64,000 bases of DNA from Bradyrhizobiaceae bacterium (GTDB lineage Bacteria > Bacteroidota > Ignavibacteria > Kapaibacteriales > Kapaibacteriaceae), in assembly GCA_024103135.1 (NCBI GenBank), contig JAGFIZ010000012.1:1-64000 (forward strand), in the 5' to 3' direction. The notes beneath the pieces were generated by a model. It made no database searches. It saw only the letters and a program-made list of their open reading frames with translations, and was not told the DNA's origin. Shown here in pieces: positions 54,066 to 63,268 of the stretch. The translations under genes and the position numbers were made by a program. Each line of letters opens with the position of its first letter. Positions within the stretch are counted from its first letter, which is position 1.

Positions 54066-54611
54066 GAGCGGCAAAATTACTGCGCTGGCTTGGTTTATCT
54101 GTGCGTTGGGAGCTATGCTACGTGAAGCTCTACCTTGTGTTCATCATCAATCCATGTTGCATTGTTGATGCAATGGTGATCATGATTTGCGATGCGAATC
54201 TCCTGACGATGATCACGCTAGCAACATGCTTGAAGCATGTAAGCAGTGTTCAAATTCAAGCCAGGAACAGCTCAAGGGCAGCTCAAGAAGCATGAAAGAA
54301 GTTCGTGGGGTTGATGCAGGAACACTGTATCGTACATCCATCGCGATGTCATCAAACATGGTCCACCGACAAGGACAGCATGACGAAACTCTGACTGTTA
54401 ACGCATCATCGTCGTCCAAGTGTTACATGCCCATGTACACGACATAGCTGCGTGAATGATATGGTCAGTTTCGTGTCAAATCGACCTCGTTGTTCAGATA
54501 ACAATCGCACAAGACAAGGTCGCGCAGTAGTCTGCAGATCAGCGGCTTGGCGAAGCCCTCGGACGTATTCGTACCAGCAAATAATAACAGACACGTAGAG
54601 GCGAAAATTCG
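54066..54611. other. Intergenic region before the HmuY-like operon
   Basis: About 545 bases without a convincing gene. One clear dyad, ACATGCTT-G-AAGCATGT, lies at 54224-54240 and could bind a regulator. The divergent malE-type promoter of maeA should lie at the left end. Confidence 0.45.
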
Positions 54612-54619
54612 TATATTTG
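54612..54619 (+). promoter_or_regulatory. Bacteroidota-type -7 element TATATTTG
   Basis: Exact match to the TAnnTTTG -7 consensus of the Bacteroidota primary sigma factor, 42 bases before the ATG at 54661 in an A/T-rich stretch. I do not see a clear -33 TTG at the right distance. Confidence 0.4.
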
Positions 54620-54660
54620 GACTTAATCCAGATAAGCCAACCAATACTAAAGGATTTGCA

Positions 54661-55902
54661 ATGCGTCTCTTGGCGACAACGATTTTCGCTCTAACCCTAT
54701 GTTTTCTAAGCCCCTTACAAGCAGCTGTCGACTCGCTGGTAATGGGTCCTCAATACGCCAACCAGGTCTGGTATCAGTTTGGCGTGGGTACAACAGCAAC
54801 GTCTCCTCAGTCAAACTGGGACCTCGGTTTTGAAACCAGTGGTGTTTCAGGAGCAATCATTGCCAACGGCGGTAAGGGGGTCAACGTCTATGTTGTCGAG
54901 GGCAAAACACCTGCAGATTGGGAAACGATCGACACGACGGGCATGGGTGAGTGGACGGCCTTGCATAACAGTCCAGAATCCTGGACCATTGGTGCGTTGA
55001 ATCAGCCTGCCGACACTTCGAATGACCTCGACCTTGGATGGGGATCATACAACCTCACTACTCACCAAGTTGTTGGCAACAGAGTCTTCGTGGTCACCAC
55101 GCCGACAGCAACGAAGAAGCTGCGCATCGACGCCCTCGTTGGTGGCGAGTATCGCTTTACCTACGCCAACATCGATGGTACCGAAGAGTTTTCAGGCGTC
55201 ATTGCCAAGAGTGCCTTTGCAGGCAAGAAGTTTGGCTACTGGAGTTTTGAAGGTAACCAAAGCGTTGACCGTGAGCCGGCAAAGGAATCATGGCATATCA
55301 CCATGCTCAAGTACGTTGACATGATTCCCGCAGGACCTGGCGTGACAATGGCCTACCCGGTGACAGGCATTCTTGCAAATGCATCAGTGAGCGTTGCACG
55401 CATTGTTGCAGAAGACCCATCCACAGCACCAGCTCCAGCCGAAGAGGCATTTGAAACTCGTGCAAACGTTATTGGCTGGGATTGGAAGGCCTTTGCAAAC
55501 ATGGCCTACACTGTATCCGATAGCACGGCCTACTTTGTGAAGACTGCTTCGGGCGATGTCTACCGACTGACCTTCTCTTCGTTCGCAGGTAGCTCAACAG
55601 GCACGACGGTATTCGAGTCTACATCAGTCGTCACCTCTGTATCGGAGACCGATCCATCGCTACGTCTTAGCGTCTATCCAAGTGTCGTTGAACGGTGCAA
55701 TCACCTTGAACTCGCAGTCGATGCCTCACAGCACACAACTGTTAATGTCTACGATGTTACTGGAACACTCGTGTGGACTACGTCCGTTACGGATGGCTTT
55801 AACGCTGTTGCACTCAACACGTGTAGCCTGGCATCTGGCAAGTATTTCGTTACGGCTCAAACAAACAACGGCGTAATCTCAAGCACCTTCATCGTACAGT
55901 GA
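54661..55902 (+). CDS. Exported HmuY-like protein with T9SS sorting domain
   Basis: 413 residues from the ATG at 54661, where a good signal peptide starts (LLATTIFALTLCFLSPLQAA). The body has the HmuY style: NQVWYQFGVGTT, NWDLGFETSG, GVNVYVVEGK, YRFTYANIDGTEEF and a second similar half after about residue 250 (DWKAFANMAYTVSDSTAYFV). HmuY proteins bind haem in some Bacteroidota. The last 80 residues (LRLSVYPSVVERCNHLELAV, TTVNVYDVTGTLVW, LASGKYFVTAQTNNG) form a type A T9SS sorting domain, so it should be secreted through the type IX system. First gene of a three-gene operon with a TonB receptor; GTGA overlap with the next gene. Confidence 0.75.
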   Translation: MRLLATTIFALTLCFLSPLQAAVDSLVMGPQYANQVWYQFGVGTTATSPQSNWDLGFETSGVSGAIIANGGKGVNVYVVEGKTPADWETIDTTGMGEWTALHNSPESWTIGALNQPADTSNDLDLGWGSYNLTTHQVVGNRVFVVTTPTATKKLRIDALVGGEYRFTYANIDGTEEFSGVIAKSAFAGKKFGYWSFEGNQSVDREPAKESWHITMLKYVDMIPAGPGVTMAYPVTGILANASVSVARIVAEDPSTAPAPAEEAFETRANVIGWDWKAFANMAYTVSDSTAYFVKTASGDVYRLTFSSFAGSSTGTTVFESTSVVTSVSETDPSLRLSVYPSVVERCNHLELAVDASQHTTVNVYDVTGTLVWTTSVTDGFNAVALNTCSLASGKYFVTAQTNNGVISSTFIVQ

Positions 55903-57938
55903 TTCGTACATCGACAATCGCATGCATGATTATGGCTTGCAGCACGGTTTACCTTGCTGCAAGCCCGTTTTTTCTGCAGTCAGGAGTTCCATCTCGAGCA
56001 GCTGACTCGCACGATAGCACCGTTGCCAGTGTGCTAAAGAGCGAAGTCGTCGTCACCGGATCACCACTCGAAACCACGCGTTCGAAAAGCATTCATCGCA
56101 TTCGTTTGATTGACAATGAACGCATCAAGAGTCAGCAAGCCGTCTCGCTGCGCGACGTCCTGACCAACGAACTCAACGTATCAATTCAGCAGGATGCTGT
56201 GCTTGGGTCGGGCATGTCCGTCCAAGGCATTGGTGGCAACGGTGTGAAGATCTTGCTCGACGGTGTGCCAGTCGTTGGCAGAATCAATGGCAATGTCGAC
56301 GTGAGCCAGATTCTTCTGGCCAATGCAAAACGTATCGAAATCGTAGAAGGACCCATGGCTGTCATGTATGGTACTGACGCCATTGGTGGTGTGGTTAACA
56401 TCATCACAGATAAGACGTCCGCTGAGTCACTGACCGCCAGTGCCCATACCTACATCGAGAGCATTGGCACCTACAACGTCGATGCCACCCTGCAAGGTGA
56501 GGTAGGGGGCTTTGCACTACGCGCCAATGGCGGACGCAACCTATTTGACGGTTGGTCAGCTATAGATGCGTTAAAACGCAGTGCTCAATGGAAGCCACGG
56601 GAGCAGTACTATGTGGACGTGTCCATCAAGCCCGATGTAGGTGACGCAACACTGTCGTATGACCTGCATGTATTCGACGAGACGATTCTCAATCGCGGCG
56701 AACCACGTCCACCATACGGCGAAACCGCCTTCGATGACCGGTACATGACGCAACGACTGGTGAACACTCTCACCGGTTCACTGCAGCTTGCTCCGGATCT
56801 AGCAACCCACGGAACAGTGGCCTATACACGTTATCGTCGGGAGAAGCTCTCGACCATTAAGAACTTGGTAACGCTCGAGGTAACGCCCATTGCTGGTGAT
56901 GGCGAACAGGACACCACGACGATAGACAATGTGATGGGAAGGTTTGTGGGGAACATCCTTGCCGACACAAACACGCTGAATGGTACCATCGGCTTTGAAG
57001 GAACGCATGAGTACATGGTAAGCGGACGTCTCACTTCGGCCACCAATGCAATCTCCGACCTTGCCATGTTTGCAGAGGCACGCTACCTACCAAGCAAGTC
57101 GGTAACCATTCAGCTGGGTGGACGTGGAATGTGGAATAGCAGCTTCGGTACGTATGCCGTACCATCTATCCACACAAGCTGGCGTGCTACCACAAACACC
57201 ACCATTCGGGCTTCGTTGGCAAGCGGCTTCCGCGCACCAGGGATGCGCGAGATGTACCTGTACTTCGTGGACATTAACCACGACATCGTTGGCAACCCAT
57301 TGCTCATGCCTGAGAAGTCGATATCGGCCAACCTTAGTGCCTCGACGATCATTACTTCTTCTGACTGGGTCGTACGCCTCGAAGGTATGGCCTACGCCAA
57401 CGATGTACGTAACATGATCACGCTGGCACAAACGGCAGGGACGCAACAGTACACGTACTTCAACTTGGGCAGACTGTTCACCTCTGGCGTCGAAGCCGAT
57501 GCATCGTTTACTGATGACGTGGTTGATGCAACTCTCGGTATCGTCCTCGCCGCCTCTTCGTCCAACGCAGAAGGAACAAACATCGCACCATTCGTGTGGA
57601 CGCCTCAGGCAAAGGCCAACGTACGGTGGTTGCTTCCACTTGCAGACCTACGTCTCTCTGTCTTCGCCAAGTATACAGGCCAGCAGATCCGGAATGTGTT
57701 AGCGGCTGACGGTAGCCTAACGTCGTTTACCTCTGACCCATTTACGATCATGGACATCACCGTAGGTCGCACGTTCTTTGATCAAGCCCTTACGGTAACG
57801 GCTGGTTGCAAGAACCTCTTCAACGTCACCAACATTGCTGCTACTGCAAGCTCAGGTGCACATTCGTCTAGCGGGGCCATGCAACCAATTGCCATGGGTA
57901 GATTTTTCAGCGTCGACGTAGGAGTCACCCTTAGATGA
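55899..57938 (+). CDS. TonB-dependent receptor of HmuY-linked (haem-uptake-like) operon
   Basis: 679 residues; GTG start in the stop of the HmuY-like gene (4-base overlap). A signal peptide (IACMIMACSTVYLAASPFF) and a plug domain (about 50-170: EVVVTGSPLETTRSKSIHRI, VSLRDVLTNELNVSIQQD, KILLDGVPVVGRINGNVDVS, RIEIVEGPMAVMYGTDAIGG, VVNIIT) are followed by a beta-barrel with the NPLLMPEKSISANLSAS segment conserved in siderophore/haem receptors. Size and order resemble HmuR, cobalamin and iron-complex receptors; haem is suggested only by the HmuY-like neighbours. It overlaps the next gene by 4 bases (ATGA). Confidence 0.85.
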   Translation: MIRTSTIACMIMACSTVYLAASPFFLQSGVPSRAADSHDSTVASVLKSEVVVTGSPLETTRSKSIHRIRLIDNERIKSQQAVSLRDVLTNELNVSIQQDAVLGSGMSVQGIGGNGVKILLDGVPVVGRINGNVDVSQILLANAKRIEIVEGPMAVMYGTDAIGGVVNIITDKTSAESLTASAHTYIESIGTYNVDATLQGEVGGFALRANGGRNLFDGWSAIDALKRSAQWKPREQYYVDVSIKPDVGDATLSYDLHVFDETILNRGEPRPPYGETAFDDRYMTQRLVNTLTGSLQLAPDLATHGTVAYTRYRREKLSTIKNLVTLEVTPIAGDGEQDTTTIDNVMGRFVGNILADTNTLNGTIGFEGTHEYMVSGRLTSATNAISDLAMFAEARYLPSKSVTIQLGGRGMWNSSFGTYAVPSIHTSWRATTNTTIRASLASGFRAPGMREMYLYFVDINHDIVGNPLLMPEKSISANLSASTIITSSDWVVRLEGMAYANDVRNMITLAQTAGTQQYTYFNLGRLFTSGVEADASFTDDVVDATLGIVLAASSSNAEGTNIAPFVWTPQAKANVRWLLPLADLRLSVFAKYTGQQIRNVLAADGSLTSFTSDPFTIMDITVGRTFFDQALTVTAGCKNLFNVTNIAATASSGAHSSSGAMQPIAMGRFFSVDVGVTLR

Positions 57939-58909
57939 AGTGGTTGTTGTACTGCTCTGTACTTGTGCTCTGCACATCATGTTTGCCTACCGACGAAGCC
58001 ATCGCCCCCTTCCCGAGGAGCGGAACATCAACGCTTGAAGCGGCGTTGGGAAGCACCTATGCAGAGCAGATGTTCGTTGATCTAGCTACGAACTCCATTG
58101 TACTCAAACAGCCAATTACTTCATGGCACATCTCGATTGATTGTGCACCCGGGCTGCACGACATGCATCTGAATGATGCACTAACGATGACGGCTGCCAA
58201 CACGCATGAAACGGATTGGTTGGCCATAACATCGGCAGACTATCAGCCAATGCTCTTTGATTCGCCAACGGGCATTCGCGATTCCAATGCCCTACTTGAA
58301 GCATGGCCATCGGATACTTCCATGGCACCTGTGTTTGTGGTCCACGCAGGGTACGACCACAACGGTACGGACCTTGGCTACTACAAGGTGCAGACCGTGA
58401 ACGTTTCGGACGTACAAGCAACGGTCAGAGTAGGCAAGCTGGATGGTACGACCGATGTAACGCTATCAATTCCCTTCGACGGACCGTTCCGTCGGATTGG
58501 TATCAACCTTTCGAATGCCGCTGTTGTGCACATGGAGCCACGCTCCGATGCATGGGACTTGTTGCTCACACGCTATACCTACGTCTTTAACACCGACGGT
58601 CAAATAATCCCCTACTCCGTCGTTGGCGCCTTGTTGCAGCAGCCACTAACCCGATCCGCTAGAGTTCAACAGGCATTCCAGGATGTGAAGCCAGCAGACA
58701 CTGTCGCATTTCCATTGACTACTCACCGAGATGGTATTGGATATGACTGGAAGTACTTCAACCTCAATACCAATACTTATACGGTCGATACAACAGCAGT
58801 CTACTTGATTCAAGATCGGTACGGATATTTGAGAGCTCTACGGTTTATCGACTTCTACGACCAAAAGGGTGTTAAAGGAACGATAAGCATGGAGCATCGC
58901 CTTCTTTGA
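57935..58909 (+). CDS. HmuY-like lipoprotein
   Basis: 324 residues with lipobox CTSC (Cys16 in LYCSVLVLCTSCLPTDE). Internal features match HmuY-type proteins: TYAEQMFVDLATNSIV, SWHISIDCAPGLHDMHLN, DLGYYKVQTVNV and the C-terminal YDWKYFNLNTNTYTVD, ending with YLRALRFIDFYDQKGVKG, a strand-loop-strand pattern typical of HmuY. Anchored in the outer membrane, it may pass a ligand to the receptor encoded just upstream. Compared with the first gene of the operon it lacks a T9SS tail, so the operon encodes a secreted and an anchored version. Confidence 0.75.
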   Translation: MKWLLYCSVLVLCTSCLPTDEAIAPFPRSGTSTLEAALGSTYAEQMFVDLATNSIVLKQPITSWHISIDCAPGLHDMHLNDALTMTAANTHETDWLAITSADYQPMLFDSPTGIRDSNALLEAWPSDTSMAPVFVVHAGYDHNGTDLGYYKVQTVNVSDVQATVRVGKLDGTTDVTLSIPFDGPFRRIGINLSNAAVVHMEPRSDAWDLLLTRYTYVFNTDGQIIPYSVVGALLQQPLTRSARVQQAFQDVKPADTVAFPLTTHRDGIGYDWKYFNLNTNTYTVDTTAVYLIQDRYGYLRALRFIDFYDQKGVKGTISMEHRLL

Positions 58910-58955
58910 CCCTTTGTGCCACGATACCTGTCTTTACTTTTCAATAACAACGACA

Positions 58956-60038
58956 ATGAAACACCTACGACTGAACTCCTTGTGCGTTCTCCTGTTCATC
59001 CTACTTGCATGCGCAACTCAACATGCCATCGCACAAACTCCATCAGGAGGCAGCGAGCATCACTTGACGAACATCCGACAGCTAACCTTTGGTGGTGACA
59101 ATGCCGAAGCGTACTTCAGTCCCGACGGCGAGTATCTGGTGTTTCAAAGCAATAACAAGGACTGGGGGTTGGAGTGTGACCAGATCTTCGTCATGCACGT
59201 AGACAGTGCTGCCAACAATCCGCACTACAAGCCTCGCATGGTGTCAACAGGCAAGGGCCGCACCACATGCTCATACTTTATGCCTGATGGCAAGCACATC
59301 CTCTACGCCAGTACACACGAAGCTGATGAAGCATGTCCACCAACTCCTGCACCTCGTGCCGATCACAAATACTTGTGGTCCGTCTACCCAACGTTCGACG
59401 TGTACATCGCCGACCTTAACGGCAAGATTACTCGCAAGCTTACGGACAGTCCTGGTTACGATGCAGAAGCGACGGTATCACCAGATGGCAAGATGATCGT
59501 GTTCACCAGCGATCGATCAGGCGATCTTGAATTGTGGACGATGAACATTGATGGGACGGGGCTAAGGCAGGTAACCGACGGTCTAGGGTATGATGGTGGA
59601 GCATTCTTTTCACCCGACAGCAAGCGCTTGATCTTCCGGTCCTCACGTCCGCGTACCGACTCTGCAAAGCAAGAATATCTCGACCTTCTCAAGCAAGGTC
59701 TGGTTGCTCCAACAGAGATGGAACTCTACACCTGTGATGTTGATGGCAAGAATCTCAGGCAGATCACAACACTAGGCAAGGCCAATTGGGCACCCTACTT
59801 CCATCCATCCGGCAAGAAGGTGTTATTCTCTTCGAATCATGCTTCGCCACGTGGATACGACTTCCAGCTCTACATGATCAACGACGATGGCACTGGTCTT
59901 GAGCGCATCACCTCGGAAAGTATTTTCAATGCCTTTGTGATGTTCTCTCCCAATGGCAAACGCGTAGCATTCTCTAGCAATCGCAACAACAAGGGCACAC
60001 GCGACACCAACGTATTTGTTGCCGACTGGAAGGAATAG
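58956..60038 (+). CDS. TolB-like WD40/PD40 beta-propeller protein
   Basis: 360 residues from the ATG at 58956, which begins a signal peptide (LNSLCVLLFILLACATQHAIA). PD40 repeats: AEAYFSPDGEYLVFQSNNKD, AEATVSPDGKMIVFTSDRSG, GAFFSPDSKRLIFRSSRP, APYFHPSGKKVLFSSN and FVMFSPNGKRVAFSSN, each a blade with SPDGxxIxFxS. This is the propeller of TolB-type periplasmic proteins; proteins of this size without a TolB N-domain are frequent in Bacteroidota and their role is undefined. It follows the HmuY lipoprotein by 46 bases and may share its transcript. Confidence 0.8.
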   Translation: MKHLRLNSLCVLLFILLACATQHAIAQTPSGGSEHHLTNIRQLTFGGDNAEAYFSPDGEYLVFQSNNKDWGLECDQIFVMHVDSAANNPHYKPRMVSTGKGRTTCSYFMPDGKHILYASTHEADEACPPTPAPRADHKYLWSVYPTFDVYIADLNGKITRKLTDSPGYDAEATVSPDGKMIVFTSDRSGDLELWTMNIDGTGLRQVTDGLGYDGGAFFSPDSKRLIFRSSRPRTDSAKQEYLDLLKQGLVAPTEMELYTCDVDGKNLRQITTLGKANWAPYFHPSGKKVLFSSNHASPRGYDFQLYMINDDGTGLERITSESIFNAFVMFSPNGKRVAFSSNRNNKGTRDTNVFVADWKE

Positions 60039-60094
60039 TCAATCTCCTTTGGCATCTTGCATGGGTAGTGTAACCGTTACCTGTGAGCCATGCC

Positions 60095-61243
60095 ATGCGA
60101 TGCGTCTACCTTCTCGTCTTAAGTCTGTTTGCGAGCGCTGTGTGTACTGCACAAACTCTTCGCTTTACCCAGCCAGTACTTGGTGAAATCGGGAAGGACG
60201 TCTTCCTGGTCAATCATGTTGATCACGACACTGCTTCCGATGGCATTCGCAACTATGCCTGCAAGGTGTACACGTATGACGGACATGATGGAACGGACTT
60301 CGTCATCCCGTCGTTCAGGCACATGGACTCGGGCGTAACCGTTGTAGCTGCTGCTTCCGGCAAAGTCATCGCCGTTGTTGACTCGCTTTATGACAGAAAC
60401 AAGCTCAGCATCAAAGAGAATGGCTTCGGCAACTACATTGCTCTTCAGCATGCTGAAGGATATGTAAGCTACTACGCTCACATCCGCAAGAACAGTGCCT
60501 TGGTAAGGGTCGGACAGCACGTTGCGAGTGGCCAGCCAATTGCACTTGTGGGAAGTAGCGGTAACAGCTCCGATCCACATCTTCATTTTGAGCTTTGGCG
60601 AAGGGTAGACCCGTTTGCAGGGCAATGCGGTGACGTCACTTCACTGTGGAGCGATCAACATGATATCTCTGGTGAACATGCTGTGGTGGATCACGATATC
60701 ACTACCTGGCCCCCTACGTTGGACACCTTACGAGAACGTCCACCACACGTGAGTCTGGTCGACACTACTGCAAGCACCATCACGGCATGGTCCGTTCACA
60801 ACGGCATTGATGCAAACGACGTGATCTCCATTGCATGGTACATGCCGTCTGGAGCCAAGTGGTTTGACTATTCCTACACTTGTCCGACTACAACGAACTT
60901 CATGTACTGGTGGTCGTACATTGATTACAGCAGGGCTACGATGCCTGCTGGTACGTGGACGGCTGTGACATCGCTCAACGGCACACCAGTTTGTCGAGAT
61001 ACCTTCACCCTGGCGACTGTTGTGTCAGTTGAACCCAATGCCGACCAGCCACGCGAACTCGTTGCGATGAGTGGAGATTATGAGGTGTACTCAATGAGTG
61101 GACAGCATCTGATGCTCCCACTGCATGCCTTGCCTGATGGTTCGTACTTCTTGCGGTATATGCAGAATCCAGAGCCAGTACAGGTGGTAATTCGCGACGG
61201 TATCGTGTTTGGTATTGGCAGTTGGTCAGGACACCGTGATTGA
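60095..61243 (+). CDS. Exported M23 (LytM) peptidase-like protein
   Basis: 382 residues from the ATG at 60095; the frame also has a GTG at 60083. Signal peptide CVYLLVLSLFASAVCTAQ. M23 metallopeptidase domain at about 50-175: YDGHDGTDFVIPS (metal His and Asp), GFGNYIALQHAEGYVSYYAH and SGNSSDPHLHFELWRR (HxH motif). Such enzymes cut peptidoglycan cross-links; the zinc ligands appear complete. A beta domain follows (about 200-310), then a short tail (YEVYSMSGQHLMLPLHALPD, GSYFLRYM) resembling a T9SS type A sorting domain, so it is probably secreted. The 3' end overlaps the convergent selD by 18 bases. Confidence 0.8.
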   Translation: MRCVYLLVLSLFASAVCTAQTLRFTQPVLGEIGKDVFLVNHVDHDTASDGIRNYACKVYTYDGHDGTDFVIPSFRHMDSGVTVVAAASGKVIAVVDSLYDRNKLSIKENGFGNYIALQHAEGYVSYYAHIRKNSALVRVGQHVASGQPIALVGSSGNSSDPHLHFELWRRVDPFAGQCGDVTSLWSDQHDISGEHAVVDHDITTWPPTLDTLRERPPHVSLVDTTASTITAWSVHNGIDANDVISIAWYMPSGAKWFDYSYTCPTTTNFMYWWSYIDYSRATMPAGTWTAVTSLNGTPVCRDTFTLATVVSVEPNADQPRELVAMSGDYEVYSMSGQHLMLPLHALPDGSYFLRYMQNPEPVQVVIRDGIVFGIGSWSGHRD

Positions 61244-62257
61244 TGTGCCTTCACTGATGCGTCCGATACTCTGCAGACCAGAGTACCCAACAATTCCCAT
61301 CACGTGATTAAATGCTTGCTCTTGGTCTGGGGCTACACTAACGAGCAGTCCACCACTTGTCTGTGGGTCGCATAACAAGGCTTTGCGATAAAGGTCAAGC
61401 TTGTTTACCATCTGCTGCACAGCTTGCCAATTGCGCATGGTTGCACCTGGCACACATCCTGCGTCGATGTACTCCACCAGTCTGTCCTTGTTGATGAGTG
61501 GTACGGCATCGAAGACGACCTCGGCGCCTACCCTAGCCCCCTGACATAACTCCGAAAGGTGACCGAGCAGACCAAACCCCGTCACGTCGGTAAGGGCGTG
61601 TACGTATGGCAGACGTCCCAACGTTTCGCCCACCTTGTTAAGGCGCACCATGCTGTTCACTGCCGCCTGCACCATCTCTTCGTCTGCGAGTCCTTTCTTC
61701 TGAGCATTCGAGATGATACCTGTTCCAATTGGCTTGAGTAAGTAGAGCAAGTCACCAACCTTCGCACCGGTATTGGTCTTGAGATGTTCAAGGTTTATGC
61801 GACCAGTGACGGCAAGGCCGAAGATTGGCTGTGGATTGTCGATGCTATGTCCGCCAGCCAGAGGTATCTGCGCCTCGGCACAAACACTGCGCGCTCCATC
61901 CATGATGGCTTGTATTGGCTCGACAGGTTGTGAATCTACGGGCCAACCAAGGATGGCAATAGCCATGAGTGGACTACCACCCATGGCGTACACATCGCTC
62001 AGTGCATTGGCACTTGCAATGCGTCCAAAGTCGAATGGATCGTCAACAACCGGACTAAAGAAATCCGTCGTGCTGATGGTAGCAGTACCATCGCCTAGGT
62101 CGTACACTGCAGCATCGTCCCTAGTATCATTTCCGACCAGTAGCTTATCTGTTGTAAAGGCTGGACTATTCGATGCGAGTATCTTGTCCAGCACCGTAGG
62201 TCCGAGCTTGCACCCGCAACCAGCACTGGTACTAAGACTTGTAAGCTTGACTGCCAT
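61226..62257 (-). CDS. selD: Selenide, water dikinase
   Basis: 343 residues. Makes selenophosphate from selenide and ATP. The catalytic loop SAGCGCKLGP has Cys at the position that is Sec in some bacteria, plus the essential Lys; there is no in-frame TGA. Other AIR-synthase-fold motifs: DDAAVYDLGDGTATISTTDF, FFSPVVDDPFDFGRIASANA, LSDVYAMGGSPLMAIAILGW, PLAGGHSIDNPQPIFGLAVT, DVTGFGLLGHL and CDPQTSGGLLV. It overlaps mnmH by 26 bases, so its product should feed the 2-selenouridine step encoded next door. No selA or selB is visible in this window. Confidence 0.95.
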   Translation of the reverse strand: MAVKLTSLSTSAGCGCKLGPTVLDKILASNSPAFTTDKLLVGNDTRDDAAVYDLGDGTATISTTDFFSPVVDDPFDFGRIASANALSDVYAMGGSPLMAIAILGWPVDSQPVEPIQAIMDGARSVCAEAQIPLAGGHSIDNPQPIFGLAVTGRINLEHLKTNTGAKVGDLLYLLKPIGTGIISNAQKKGLADEEMVQAAVNSMVRLNKVGETLGRLPYVHALTDVTGFGLLGHLSELCQGARVGAEVVFDAVPLINKDRLVEYIDAGCVPGATMRNWQAVQQMVNKLDLYRKALLCDPQTSGGLLVSVAPDQEQAFNHVMGIVGYSGLQSIGRISEGTSITVS

Positions 62258-63266
62258 GTTCTTGAATCCTTGTAGCTAGCTCGTGAATATCGATCGTATT
62301 GTGTTCGATGGTGGCAAGGGGCTCCGTACCACGCTTCTTTAGTCCGAAGGCATAGGCCCTGTCGTAATGATCCAATGCATAATTCGCAGCCCCTTCCAGG
62401 TCGCCCTCGGCAAGGGCATGAATGGCATTGGCAAGTCGCTCACCACCTAACGGCGATGCAATCTTATGAAATGACTCACCGAGTTGGTCGATGCTGGCGT
62501 TGCCGTAGATGCGTGAAAGAAATCGTGCACGCTGGTCTCGCGGGATGACGAGGGTGATGAGCGGACATGATCGTAGGTGCTTGAAGAATGGTTCATGAAG
62601 CCAGACAGATCCGATGTGCTGACTCTCATCTTCGACATAGATCGGCTTGCTTGTATCCATCACGCTCAGCGCTTGGTGTACCAGATTCATTGCATGTTCG
62701 GAACGCGGTTGTGGCGGCATGGTAAGTGCACCGAATGCGGAGCCACGATGATTGCATAGACGTTCCAGGTCAAGCACCTGCTCACCTCGATTGGTCAACT
62801 CATGCAGGATCTCCGTCTTCCCCGAGCCGGTGTAGCCGCCGATGACGATGAACTTCCACGGTTGTTCGAGGTCGGCCAATACACGCCGTCGGTATGCCTT
62901 GTACCCTTGATGTAGCGTCTGTGCATCAATGCCAGCATGGTTGATAAACCAACACACCGAGGCAGATCTCATACCGCCGCGCCAACAGTACACAAGGCAC
63001 TGCGATCCGCTGGGAATTACGGCCTTACATGCGTCAAGGATTTCGCTCAGTCGTGGCGCTACGAAGTCCATCCCCACATCAATGGCTTCGTCCTTGCTCT
63101 TGCGCGTGTACGTTGTACCGACAATCGCTCGTTGTTCATCAGTGAACAAGGGGACGTTATGAGCACCAGGAATGTGACCCTTGCCATATTCGGAAGGTGA
63201 GCGCACATCGATAAGCGTAAATACATTGCCGTAGATGGCTTGTCCGACCTGGTCAATGTTCACCAT
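62232..63266 (-). CDS. mnmH: tRNA 2-selenouridine synthase
   Basis: 344 residues. A rhodanese domain (about 5-125: TLIDVRSPSEYGKGHIPGAH, QCLVYCWRGGMRSASVCWF with the active Cys) is fused to a P-loop domain (IVIGGYTGSGKTEIL, about 137-151), the layout of MnmH/SelU (YbbB). It replaces sulfur by selenium at the wobble uridine of tRNAs for Lys, Glu and Gln, through a geranylated intermediate, using selenophosphate from SelD. RGSAFG with LPPQPRS-like MPPQPRSEH and YVEDESQHIG are further family motifs. It starts 2 bases after the stop of the UvrC-like gene and overlaps selD, so the three are one transcript. Confidence 0.93.
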   Translation of the reverse strand: MVNIDQVGQAIYGNVFTLIDVRSPSEYGKGHIPGAHNVPLFTDEQRAIVGTTYTRKSKDEAIDVGMDFVAPRLSEILDACKAVIPSGSQCLVYCWRGGMRSASVCWFINHAGIDAQTLHQGYKAYRRRVLADLEQPWKFIVIGGYTGSGKTEILHELTNRGEQVLDLERLCNHRGSAFGALTMPPQPRSEHAMNLVHQALSVMDTSKPIYVEDESQHIGSVWLHEPFFKHLRSCPLITLVIPRDQRARFLSRIYGNASIDQLGESFHKIASPLGGERLANAIHALAEGDLEGAANYALDHYDRAYAFGLKKRGTEPLATIEHNTIDIHELATRIQEHGSQAYKS

Positions 63267-63268
63267 GA

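Noticed and set aside
61226-62257. SelD as a selenoprotein
   Set aside because: The Sec position is an ordinary Cys codon and there is no in-frame TGA.
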